Assembly: GCA_948099385.1 (NCBI GenBank)
Contig: CANUEZ040000031.1
Span: 2,225,001-2,289,000, forward strand
DNA from: Fasciola hepatica
Lineage: Eukaryota > Platyhelminthes > Trematoda > Plagiorchiida > Fasciolidae
Length of the DNA stretch: 64,000 nucleotides
Direction: 5' to 3'
Shown: piece by piece, positions 33,775 through 46,053 of the stretch
Numbering within the stretch: position 1 is the stretch's first letter
Layout of the letters: each line of letters opens with the position of its first letter
The notes under the pieces: model-generated
Told to the model about the DNA's origin: nothing
The model's database searches: none
The model's input: only the letters and a program-made list of their open reading frames with translations
Position numbers and translations under genes: made by a program

Positions 33775-36028
33775 TAAATGTAAAGAAGACACTGAAGACA
33801 GTGCCATGAATTATTTGTTAATATTGTTGTTAATATTTTTATTGCTAATTGTCCTGAAACTGGATCAGCATTTCGCACATAATGCCCTAGATACTTCAAA
33901 TAACAAATTTTCTTGTTAGTGCGAATTAGTTCACCCTAGTGACTTGACTCATGCGATTACAAAGAAATTACAGTGGATTGCGTTTTTCTTTGTTTTCACT
34001 GAAAGCACATTAGTAAAACCATCCCCAGCTATCTAACGGTAGAATGTGCTTTGCAATCCTGACTTGGGAGTTTTCGTTCCAATGTAAGCACCGTAGTCAA
34101 AATGTAGTTGACCGCTCGTACCAGATTTTGGGACTGAGTGAAACATTGACAATACATGTCACTTTTATCGTGAGTCATTCCTGATTAAAAGGATGATGCG
34201 ATTCACTACGTTTTGTCGGTTTCACTTAACGGGCTTGCAGGAATGCGCATCCAAACGAAGAAAGTCGAATAAAATATGAATGACGGATTCTTTGATGCGC
34301 GGTTAGAAGTCCTACGCTACAGCTTTCTCTCCAAAACATTATTTTTCTCATTTATCTTTGAGAGTAATAAAATAAACTTCATAAAACCTATGGTTTGAGT
34401 TGGAAATGTGGTCATTTTCGAAAAATCATCAGAGACTTTTGTAAGCTAGTATGAAAAGCGGGAGCTATCTTTTTTTTTGTAATTCCGAATCTATCTGCCT
34501 TTTTATTACTTGTGAAAAATGCACAAGTTCGTAAGAGTTAGTTGCGAATGTTTAGAAGCTCCACAAACGAAAATAACCAAGACGGTTCGATGCAATGTCC
34601 TCGGTGAATACCACTTCCTTACCTGTTGTATAACCAAATAATCACAAAAGCCCGTGATTATACTTGTAACTTATAATCATCACTAATTGATCTACTTTTG
34701 GAGAGGAAGAAATTTCTCCGGTTGCTTATGTCATGATGAGGAATGCTATATTTGACCAAGTGAGCCATCTTCTACGAACTGTACTTTTGAATAATTATAA
34801 ATAACAATCCGCAGGATTTTGGATAGGAGATTTGTTATTCATACCATAACTTGTTTTATTATGATGTTTCATATTACTCCCGGGAAGTGGTGACACACTG
34901 AATAGTGATTAAGTTTTTGATGCATGAATGAGGTCATATTTCAAACTAATTCGGATGAATTTCATAAATTCAAGTCAATTTACGCTTTCAGTAACCAGAT
35001 GAATGGTGAATGGTAGGCACATAAGAGTGTGAGAGTTAATTGCGAATTTCAGAATGAAGGGTGGAAGCGAAATAGGACCTAGATGTTTTTGGTCATTTCC
35101 AAAGGTAAGTAACAAAAACGTTGATTACTCAGTCGCGGTCTACTGGTAGATGGGCAAGGTGAGGGATATTGATACTTCCATGTGTTGAAGAGCGTGAATG
35201 GAATCTTTTATATTTAGAGGTTATTACAAAATTTCGAGACAGCTTACGGGGTTTTAGGGTCAAGACAATGATTGGTGTCTCAAAATAATCTTCTAAGGAA
35301 TTTCGTCACAAGCATCAACATGTCTGTTGATGGTCTTTGGGAATATCTTGAGTAATATCAGTTCAACAATTAAGCATTTTCAGCGGTTTTGCTTTAAGAT
35401 CAAAACCAGATTTTGTAACTGCTGAAATATGTGAGGGAACAGCAAATACAGGAAACAGAATGAAATAAATTTCAAACCGACGTAAATGGTAACCAGACAA
35501 GTCTAGATTTTAGTCTGAATAAAAAACGAGAAAGCTGAATTCAGTAAAGACGACTGTGACATGAATGATCGGTCAAAGGTTGTGATTCGCAAAAACTATT
35601 GAATAACGGGCGGAAGGCGCTTCTTAGAGATGGTATTACAAATTATTTAGTATTCCGATTCAGACTGAAGATTGAAAAGACCGTCGATCAAATTTTAGGA
35701 TGAATAGGGTAGAGATTGTTGGAAGTGGACCAGTACCGAATTTCATTCAGACGGTTTCAAATAGAACTCATTCTGTAAATTTCTGTATAGGGTTATCCAA
35801 AACAACCCTGTTAGTGTATTTGTAGTCAATATGCCCACATGGAATAGGGAGTCAGTTAGTTTGAGAAACGAGAAATAGAGATTGAATTGCTCCCTGAAAA
35901 CAACAGGGTTAAGTGGAAAAGGAGAAAAATTCATTTGACAAAAAAGTAACTGAGTGACTACAAACAGTAATAACCATGTTTTTCAAATACTATCGGTAAA
36001 CCCGTTTTCACGAATACTATTTGAGAGA
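33775..36028. other. No supported feature
   Basis: AT-rich sequence without recognisable exons or repeats. The first part may still belong to the duplicated arm. Confidence 0.4.
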
Positions 36029-37040
36029 TTACTGTGAGGGAATAAACATAAATGTATTCACATAATCAAGGAAAAGTAGACTGACTGTACGACTGTTCTT
36101 GAGTAGAGCATAAGTAATAGAACTATCAATGTTGTTTGTGGCACCAACAGTTGACAAGATAGGTATGTAAGCAGATCGTGGTGGTTTAGGCGAACAAATT
36201 TGGTGAATTATACGAGGACATAGCCATTTCCAAATACTTCCGGCAGTGCAGGTGTAAGAAATTTCGGACAATATTTGTTGCATTATTTCTTTGGTAGATT
36301 TGTAATGCGTACATCTTTCTAACAATGAGGAATCATCTGAGAAAAAAATACCATGGTCGAGTAGGTTAGTCAAAAGAAGAGTCACATTGGACGAGCAGAA
36401 TCTTGGTAGTACGTTAGATAGCAAGCTTGTGACACCACTGTTATGGCTCATGGCTGCTTTTCGAACTCTCAGGACAGAGTCAGATCAAACGGGGTAGGTT
36501 TGATTTGATTTCCTATATTGAGAGTGAAGCGAAGACGCTTCGGATTCACCGGTGAACTGGCGAATCAGATATTCGAAGTTTAGCTCAAACTTGGGCTTAA
36601 CATATACCATGTCAGTTCCTTTTACATATCACTCTACGTAATATATGGGTGTAATTAAATTGTCTTGATGAGTGAGGATAGCATGATTAGGGCATTGTGC
36701 CAACACGTTTCGTGCATTCTTTTCGTTAGCTCCACGAAGCACTTTTAGGAGGGGAGAATAGAACATATTTGGGTGGGATATAAAGGGTTTTATGAAAACC
36801 ACATGAACTGTGGAAAAAATATTGAGGAGTTCACGATATGGGGAGAAATGGCTTCTGTAGTACTGCAACGTAACGGATATTCATCATTATTTTGGCGGGA
36901 AAACCTGTGACAGACAAGACAAATATAAAGCCGATCGCATCAATGAATCGACAACCGCGGACCATAGAAGAGATGCTGAATCTATCAGAAGCGTCCCCAG
37001 ACAGACAAACGATGTTTGCTGATTCTCCGACGTAACTCAA
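36029..37040 (-). pseudogene. ORF-dense minus-strand tract, possible decayed gene
   Basis: Minus-strand frames at 37040-36831, 36868-36629 and 36451-36029 follow one another, with open linking sequence around 36490-36620, so about 1 kb is nearly all open in one frame or another. The last frame is 140 codons from an ATG. The protein is leucine- and serine-rich and helical-looking, as in HEAT-type repeat proteins, but no family signature was found. Successive stops and frame changes suggest decay if it is coding. Confidence 0.3.
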
Positions 37041-40000
37041 TGAAATCTAAGGCAATCGGCAACATGGCCCAGATATTTGGCTACTGAATAAGTCATAACG
37101 CAGATCAATCGTGTCAATCAAATGGGAATATCAGTCAAAAGGGATAGCCTAATAGCCGTTGGCCCCCAGGCCAAAACAAAGCAGAAATGCTCAGACAGCC
37201 AGAAAATCGATGTGCCTGCCAAGTGATCTATGAAAAGTGACTACATAAACGATTGCATCTGATTTGAAGACTGAACCTGTTTGGCTGCTCAAGTACAGGC
37301 TTTCCTCGTCCATCTAGCTTTGATGGTTATAATATTAGATTGAAATGAAAACTGAGAATGCTTTCACCAAATGCAGTGAACTAATGGAGTACACCAGCCC
37401 CTCGGTTTATCGGGGGCAAAAGGTCGACCGTCCTTTTGGAACCGCAAACTCGACTGCAAGGACGGCCCTGTCATCAATTTCTTCTTACAATCATTTTTAA
37501 TTCGCCTTGAAAAATGATATGGAATACTTCAATTAGAAACCGTGAAGACGGACTGAATAAGTTTATGAGCCCCAGAAGGACAGCAAGTATAGGATAACGG
37601 CTGGTCGGAACAGCTGCCGTAATCGGGCAGTTATAACAGTCGGAGCTGGTACCGAAATCAAATAATAATATAGGTCCCAACAGAACCTAAGATACGTTGT
37701 GATGAAAAGAAAGCATTGGTCAGAAGCGGACAGCTAGAGTAGGCAAAATAAGGACTAAAGTTTGGAAAGTACATGCAAAAAGATAAAACGGACAAGGCCC
37801 ATAAAGGGTGGAAAACGGCGTACGGTTCTGCGCTTCAGCTAAATTTCAGGTTTCGCGCTAAACGAAGATCAATAATGGAAGCCGATAAGGACCAGTGGGG
37901 TGCTCGCGTGCATATGACAATATACGACTGGATTGTTGGCCGGGGTTGCCGGATCAGTGGAAAGGTAGGGTTTCAGGCTAAAGCAACCTAGTAAGCGGAA
38001 TTCATGATGGAGCAGACACATAAAATGGAAATTCGTTTCGTGCAAATCAACACATAGCGTTCAAACAATGGCTGAGGAGTGAATTACTTGGAGACTGGCG
38101 ACGGAAAATAGACGAGATTTCGTTCAATACCATGCACTCGGCTAGTACAGGCACGTCAGTGGGCAGAAAGTCGTAGGGAATAATGGTAATTTGTTGATCA
38201 AAAACTCGACACGGTGGTTTTAGAAAAATGTTTACTGCTCTGAGCAACACCTCAACTAGCCAAATTAAACAAGTAGAGTCACGTTCTACTGATTGTATTT
38301 CGACTTGCAACAAACAATACTCTGCCAGAATTATTCTGTCGTATGTACCGTATGTAGTGATTCCGTTTCTGATACAAGAACGAGGTCAAGAGATAAAATA
38401 ACTCTCATTCCAATTTCCTCATCCCATTGCCTTCGAAGAGAAATTGGTGAAATTAGCAATGGAATGGTTTCATATATATTCACCAAAGTAGATGATTTCA
38501 AGCAATTGAAATTATGCTCCTCAAATTGATACTGTTTGATCGCCTCTTTAAAACCACAACTTTTTGTTATAATGAAGCTGATGCTGCACGACCCAATGGT
38601 GTTTTTACTCACACTGCTGAAAGATGTGATCAGATTTACGGAGGTTACATTTGGGGTCCCTAATCAAAAATCAGTTTTCATACGCTGATTTCTAAGGACA
38701 TACCTTCGTTGAAATCCTGGAAAGCAATAATGAAATTACGGTCAGAAAAGGCAAACCGGATACAACCAGGTTGTCTGGAAGCCCAATAATAACTTCACTT
38801 TGCGCATAACAGTACGCGGGACGTTAAACACGGTCGACAAAAGAACAATAAAAATTGGAGTAAGGATTATAAGCAATCAATTCTGCAGCACATTGATGCA
38901 AACTGACTTGACATTTAGGATGATTTTTCATTACTTTTAAACAAACTTGTTTGTAGCATCAATAAATTCGATTTCTGTCACGCCGATTCCATCTAACACG
39001 AAGTCACAGCTCTTGATGAAATCCAGCTCTACCAGAAAATGAACTCAAACTGTAAAATAACCCATCATGAACAATTCACATATGTTATGAGAAAAGTCAA
39101 GATTCTTGTAAAAAAATACACTGAAACGTTGATGCGTCAGTGCTCATTTTGAACGTAGCGATATCGTCCTAATCCTAACCGGCAACCAAACAGGTTGTTG
39201 GGAAATTTCTGTTGCGTCATGTATTGGTTTGTGTCCTCGGTTGTGAAATAATTCTGGACGACTGCTGAAGGAAAAGATGCTGTTTACTGGTTGCTCTATC
39301 CTTGAACTAATGCATGAAGGAGAAACAATTGGCACGACCATACTGAGTGTGGAATATGCAGACGAAACATGAGTTACCTCGATAAGTATAGATTCATGGT
39401 AATCAGTGAGGAACACCCTCAACAAATGTTGAATTAAGCGACAGGTAGAGAGAAACACTGATCTTATGCATGCAATATCCGCTCGGGTAGTGTTTTAGGA
39501 AACGAACAGCGAACAACGCACTGCTCGTGCATGTGAATTCTTCATTCAATATTGGCCACTGATGGAACACTTTCCTACCATTAGTTCTACAGAGAGTGCA
39601 TGGGTGATTTATTTTCGACATCACGGAGAAGCGGTTGCCACAGGGGATATCACACGTAACATGATGTTATTTTTTGGACTAAAACAAATTTTTATTTGCA
39701 ACACAATTGTGAGAAAATGGATACTCTCCACACTATAAGGAATGTTTGGTTTTGGGAGGAACTCGTCTGCAGAGGATACTCTTGTTAATTAGGCCTTCTT
39801 GAGCTGGAAGCACCCCTTTCACACTTCGACTATATAATCAAGGACTAACAGTTACTCGCTGGTAACTATTTTTTAATTATTCGTAGTCTGCTCTAGGCCC
39901 TCATAATATCAATCGAACAAAGCTGCAGCGTGCATGTCAACACTTAAATAATACAATCCCGGTCTTCATATACATTCACCGTAAATCGTGTCACGAACGA

Positions 40001-40830
40001 ACAGATTTCCGTGGCTTCTTTCGGGAGTTATGTAAGGGAAAAGAATTTATAAATTTTCTTATTGTTTGATTAGGCTCACTATATCGCCTTCTCATTACGT
40101 TCACACAGTGTTCTAAAATCAAGACCAATCAAATCATATTGTAGCAACTAAGGAACATCATAGGAGAATAGTTTATAATTGCAGTTTTCCTAGATGTTGC
40201 AAAGCAAACTTCTCTGTGTCGGACATGAGGGTTTTCCACGGTTGGCTGACCTACAGTTCGTTGTGAACTCAGTCAGGATCTGTTTTGGAATTATCATGAT
40301 CCCTTCTTGTCAATATTCAGAAAAGTTTGCTTACATGTGTAGACACCGCTTTACAAATGGTTTTGTGCTCTCTCAGCGAAATGGCTCACGGCTGAATTAC
40401 ACAAGCACGCTCGTTGGCGGAATGCGCGTAGCAAAGCTAGATCCGCCCAAGTAGTCGTTCTCTCCTTGGCAAGTACTAACTATCGATCCTTATTCAAAAA
40501 CGTATCACTTGTGGGGGCTCTCAGGCTTAGGTGGTCTTCCCTTCACACCTCCGGGCTACTTTGCTGCATCAACAATTTATGTATAACATTTCACCTGCGT
40601 TTTCTGTCTCTTGTGATACAAGTATTGTTCCTTTACCGACATGCTTATTGGTGTGTCACATCGTGCCATTTCATCAAATCTTTGAAATAATCAACCCCCA
40701 TGCTGAAAACCGGGTTTGGGAAATCAGTTACAAATAAAACGAAAGGGATTTTCAAAAAGCCAAATGATCATCGCCGTGACCATCGAGGTTGTCGAAAAGT
40801 GTGACTGGGGAAGCAAGCTCAGTCGTTTAC
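37041..40830. other. Mostly non-coding; two stem-loops and a GC-richer patch
   Basis: Two adjacent stem-loops lie at 37397-37417 and 37428-37465. A GC-richer stretch at 37760-37990 is open for 72 codons on the plus strand but unrecognised. Near 38330-38460 a plus-strand piece between CTCTGCCAG and GTGAAAT is phase 0 to 1 and open, so it may be an exon. Otherwise nothing is supported. Confidence 0.35.
37397..37465 (+). ncRNA. Pair of stem-loops of unknown role
   Basis: The first stem is GCCCC (37397-37401) with GGGGC (37413-37417). The second is CCGTCCTT (37428-37435) paired perfectly with AAGGACGG (37458-37465) around a 22-base loop. The stretch is clearly GC-richer than its surroundings. 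It does not fit tRNA or a known ribozyme core. It may be the 5' part of a degraded retroposon or a chance structure. Confidence 0.25.
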
Positions 40831-41033
40831 GTGCCACCAGTTATCATGAGCTTCAACATTCGATTGTCGTTCGGAAAATTGACTTCGTCCATCACCGAGA
40901 CTGGATTTAACTGGGTGTCATTGTGCTGCCAGAAACCTGGGTCCATATTGATGGTGATGGTTCCATTATCATACGCATTCTTCAGGTCGACCGCCAGGCT
41001 CCATACCGTCACAGAAGTGGGGGTGTCATCGCC
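40831..41033 (-). CDS. Candidate internal exon of an unidentified gene
   Basis: On the minus strand an acceptor (AATCATTTTTAG) precedes 41033 and a donor (GTAAAC) follows 40831. The 203-base exon is GC-richer than its flanks and open throughout in one frame (TSVTVWSLAVDLKNAYDNGT, then TITINMDPGFWQHND and VSVMDEVNFPNDNRMLKLM). The composition is convincingly protein-like: soluble, beta-rich, no cysteines, with N-x-T sites suggesting an extracellular protein. I do not recognise the family, and partner exons were not identified. Confidence 0.5.
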
Positions 41034-41796
41034 CTAAAAATGATTTATTTTGTAAACGTGTAGAAAATCTTCACGTATTCTACAGCTTAATTCACTACGT
41101 CCTTACTAGAGTGCAAAATTAAACATCAAAGTCACCACATGGTTAGAATTTGTGTTAACATGTGAATTGCCTCAAATTTCAGACGCTTGGAGCTCGATGA
41201 ATTCCCCGATTTCTGCCTCCACAAATCTAAGGAATTTTGTCGAATCTTCCATATGTGTTTTCAATTAAATTGACCATTTCCTTGTGAAATTTCTTACACT
41301 CCTCAGCTTGACAAACACTGTAATCATCTCTATCAGATTTGACGCTAAGCTCGATCTCTATCGGGCATAGTTGTTTCATATATTATTTCGTCCTCTACTC
41401 GGGTGTTCCAACCATTTATGAGATTAGGCCTTTCCTAGTGATTTACTTCAATGTTAGAGAGTCATGCTTCACTCACGCGACTGTAAAATATGCAGACGAA
41501 AATGCCACTGAGAAAACATCGTTCAACTCAGATACAGAATGTTATAATTCTGAAAACAACATGCATTCAATTCGAACCCTCGTTGTTTTTTGATATTCTA
41601 CTGGATATATGTCACGCAATTACTTGCGAGGTCCGTTGCCCTCATCCTGTGGAGAAGACCTGATTGGTGGGAGGCATTCGCTTGGAGTTAACTAGGTCCG
41701 GAACAGTGTCTCCATTTGAAAGCTGTCGGGCATTTCTGGCTGTCATAGAGGTCGACATCTGTACAAGCTTGACTTGGTGATTCAAATCAGATGGAA
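41034..41796. other. No supported feature
   Basis: AT-rich sequence left of the SINE. An 84-codon plus-strand frame at 41339-41593 has no recognisable pattern. Confidence 0.4.
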
Positions 41797-41807
41797 CGGG
41801 AGCGGGG

Positions 41808-41818
41808 TGGCGCAGTGG
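41808..41818 (+). promoter_or_regulatory. Pol III A box of the SINE
   Basis: TGGCGCAGTGG fits the A-box consensus TRGCNNAGYNGG closely. It lies 32 bases before the B box, as in tRNA-type promoters. Confidence 0.75.
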
Positions 41819-41850
41819 TGACACACACGCCTTCGAGATGGGAGGGCCCG

Positions 41851-41861
41851 GGTTCAGACCC
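41851..41861 (+). promoter_or_regulatory. Pol III B box of the SINE
   Basis: GGTTCAGACCC fits the B-box consensus GGTTCRANNCC with one change (G for A after GGTTCA). Confidence 0.75.
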
Positions 41862-41880
41862 TGGGTGTGGCGGAGGATAT

Positions 41881-41925
41881 GCACCACTGATGAGCTCTAA
41901 CAAGAGCGAAACTCGAGTCTGGTGC
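41881..41925 (+). ncRNA. Type I hammerhead ribozyme within the SINE
   Basis: All invariant elements are present. Stem I is GCACCA (41881-41886) with TGGTGC (41920-41925). The catalytic CUGAUGA is at 41887-41893. Stem II is GCTCT (41894-41898) with AGAGC (41903-41907) around the loop AACA. GAAA is at 41908-41911. A minimal stem III (ACTC-GAGT) leads to the cleavage triplet GUC ending at C41919. Short stem III is typical of retroposon-borne metazoan hammerheads such as Sm-alpha. It should self-cleave SINE RNA after C41919, probably better as a dimer because of the tiny stem III. Confidence 0.88.
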
Positions 41926-41995
41926 TTCCGAGTGCAGGTTGGTCGGATGACCTGAGGTTTGCGCGTGAAACGTGGAGTCCTAAAGGACAGTCAAT

Positions 41996-42384
41996 CAAAC
42001 GAAAATTCAGCCGGATGCCAAAACATATGCTCAAATTTAAATATTCCATAGATTTTCCGGTAATCCGACCATTAATTGATTCTTCTCACCAACCGAGGAA
42101 ATTGCGTCATATGAGGGATCATACCTTCAGAGAAAGGAAACAGCAAGAGTTTTACCAAAACCCGTGATAATGGAGCTCAACGAGTTGGAGACTCTGCATA
42201 TGAAATGCAGTAACCACCGGCAGTATATACAAGGTGAGATGGAAGATGAATATGCTCGAAAGATGGGCTGATTCTCGTTATCAGTCTCTCAAAACAGACG
42301 TAACTATATTCAGTTGTCGCCTTATTATCGCCACCTCATAACCAGCAGTCATCGCAAACCACGGTACTCACTTCCACCAGAACC
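41996..42384. other. No supported feature
   Basis: Spacer between the SINE and the LINE remnant. It may include eroded 5' LINE sequence, but no motif is clear. Confidence 0.35.
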
Positions 42385-43210
42385 TTATGCTGGAGATTAA
42401 CTCCACTTTTGAAATACACACAGAGCTCACTTCTCTCCAGGACAACAAAGCAAGCGGCCCAGATTGCCTACAACGGGTCAAGTTGAAGGACACCGTTCAT
42501 CTAGGTAAGCTCGCCGCATTGTTCTCTATTGCTTCAAGGTAACTTCCATCACTCCGGTTTCAAAGATGGGTGTAGCTAAACTGCATCTAATAGCTTGAGT
42601 ATCGGCGGAGCTTAAAATGTTTCAAAAGATCATACTGAAATATGGTATGACCAGATCAATATGTTGGACTTCGATCAATTTGCATTTCGCCGATCCCGAT
42701 CAGATCTCCATACCCTGGTCTCTCTCACCCACTTTGTTTTGTTTTCCGGTGATCGCAAAGATCAAGTAGTTAGTCTTTGATTCCACGAATATCGGGACGC
42801 GGTAAATTGCATTGACAGTTCAAACCTAGTTTAAATGCTTTCCTACTTCAGCTCCAGAACCTTTGAAATTACTCTTGTCTATAAACAACAATTTGAACTA
42901 TACTGTAGTCCAACCTCTTACACAATTCGACTTGCACAACGTATCCTCCTGGGTGTCTTTCAGTCAACCTTTTTCCGCCTACAACTATCGATGCCCATTT
43001 ATGACTATTGTCTTCCAGTCGATTGCGCCAATTAAACGAGTCTCGGAAAGTTCAGATCCGCTTCTCTTTTATTACAACACAGAGCAAATGTGTAGGCCAC
43101 TTGTCACCAGGTCGAAAGGTGGGGAACGGTCCTTCCAAATGCTCTGATATCCAGTTTGATCCCCATGCAACCCACCGACTGTCCAAAGGTACTGTATCCA
43201 CTCCAGATTA
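42385..43210 (+). mobile_element. Decayed non-LTR retrotransposon RT fragment
   Basis: Plus-strand conceptual translation with frame changes gives LINE reverse transcriptase blocks in order. The first is LTSLQDNKASGPDCLQ near 42430-42475, the 'L..L...KAsGPD' block, followed by KLAALFSIASR. Then comes KMFQKIILKYG near 42610-42645, DFDQFAFRRSRSDLHTLV near 42667-42720, and RDAVNCIDSSNLV near 42790-42830, the 'DYR.AF..V.H..L' position. Several stops are present, so it is dead. It is a separate copy, probably a different family, from the remnant at 8.6 kb. Confidence 0.7.
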
Positions 43211-44284
43211 AGTCATTAAAATAGAACGAATACAGAAATTACTTTTCGTTCAAAACATGCATGCCACTATCGGTCGTGACCTGACCAAGACAGACCATGA
43301 GTCGACAGTCTTCTTGGAAGTTCAACAACCTGTCTTTTACTTGTGGCCACTCAAGTCGTATTCCACACCATTACGCATGTCAAGATACTTTGTATCTCCA
43401 TACGTTTCTCCACATTGGCTCTCTCCTTCCCTGAGGTATTCCTCGGAGTGCTTGCTGAAGATTTTAAAATTGTCCTAAAATTTCATGAAAATGCATCTTG
43501 ACATAGTGCCATCACTCATGGCTCACTCATTCAATTTATGTCAAGCAACATAACAAATCAGTTCTGAATTTCGTTCGCTTTATCCACGATGATAGCAATT
43601 AGGTCTTCAGCCATATATCAGAACATGCATATCAGCATCCGCCACCAGATCTCAGTGCGAGTTTCTGTTTACCACCACTAGAGCTCATAATGATACGTGG
43701 AGGTACTTTTGACGGAATAAAGCAGAACACTTCTAGGCTTATTGTGGAGAAAATCAACAGGCTGTACAGAGGCAGTTCACTTAGGACTCATTTGATGACC
43801 ATGAATGGTGGTGGTATTCAAATACCGAATAAGAAAATCATTTGTCCTTAAACTGTGCCAGATTATGTTTGACGGAATGCTATTCGTTAGTAGCCGAGTG
43901 AAATGTACTAGTCATTCTGAAACATTGAACATCCAGCTATAATTCAATAAAAACATCTTATTAGCAGTATCGTCATGCCGGCTTTGTTTGTCTGAATTAG
44001 ATGATGGGGAACTCGTTCCGATTAGTACATAACAGAAATACTTTATAATATTTATTAGAAACTGAATGACCAGCCACCATTTTTATGGTAATATATGGCT
44101 ATAAATACTGGCATTAGGAATATCGAAATGAAACAACGGACAAGAGATGATTTGATTCTGAGTGTTAGTTCATCGATTTGTTATTTCCTAGGTGGAGTAT
44201 GGAAGGGGAGCCGAAAAAACTGTACGGTGGCCGAAAATGACACTAATATGTTTATCTTGATAGAGGTATTTCAAGAGACTTTGC
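43211..44284. other. No supported feature
   Basis: Sequence after the LINE fragment may include more of it up to about 43480, where a 73-codon frame is open. Beyond that nothing is supported. Confidence 0.35.
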
Positions 44285-44403
44285 TTGCCTGACGGTCCTT
44301 TGGACTCCACCGTTCGTGCAGGAACGTCAGTCATCCGATTAGTCTGAACTCGGAAGCATCACACTCGAGCTTCGCTCTTGTTACAGCTCATAAGTGGTGC
44401 ATT
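44285..44403 (-). mobile_element. 5'-truncated second SINE copy
   Basis: On the minus strand this reads GCACCACTTATGAGCTGTAA, then the rest of a hammerhead-like core, CTTCCGAG, and the tail GGTGGAGTCCAAAGGACCG, matching the 3' two-thirds of the SINE at 41.8 kb. The tRNA-like head is absent. The copies differ at many positions, so it is old. Confidence 0.75.
44356..44400 (-). pseudogene. Degenerate hammerhead ribozyme
   Basis: Same layout as the intact hammerhead, but core positions are changed: CTGATGA has become CTTATGA, GAAAC has become GAAGC, and the cleavage triplet GTC has become GTG. Each change hits an invariant or near-invariant base, so no cleavage activity is expected. Confidence 0.75.
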
Positions 44404-44459
44404 TACTCCAAACAGCCAGATAAACATTCATACATGGCACTACTACTCGCAAGTAACTG

Positions 44460-46010
<1,551 letters not shown>

Positions 46011-46018
46011 TATAAATA
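46011..46018 (+). promoter_or_regulatory. TATA box of the CUB-domain gene
   Basis: TATAAATA lies 43 bases before the start ATG at 46054. A start site about 25-30 bases downstream would leave a very short 5' UTR, unless the transcript is trans-spliced as many flatworm mRNAs are. Confidence 0.55.
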
Positions 46019-46053
46019 CTGTGATGTGACGTAAGATTTGCACCATAATCAAT

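Larger units (their letters stand above)
41797..41995 (+). mobile_element. tRNA-derived SINE carrying a hammerhead ribozyme
   Basis: The 5' part looks like a tRNA gene with RNA polymerase III boxes (A box TGGCGCAGTGG at 41808-41818, B box GGTTCAGACCC at 41851-41861). A hammerhead core follows at 41881-41925, then a conserved tail (CGTGGAGTCCTAAAGGAC). A second, 5'-truncated copy at 44.3 kb on the other strand shares the ribozyme region and tail, so this is a family. The layout matches the Sm-alpha SINE-like elements of Schistosoma in principle. The 3' boundary is estimated from the shared tail. No protein is encoded; mobility would depend on a LINE partner. Confidence 0.85.

Noticed and set aside
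41845..41865. GGTTCAGACCC considered as part of a functional tRNA gene
   Set aside because: The A and B boxes are present, but the acceptor stem and anticodon arm do not fold. It belongs to the SINE head.
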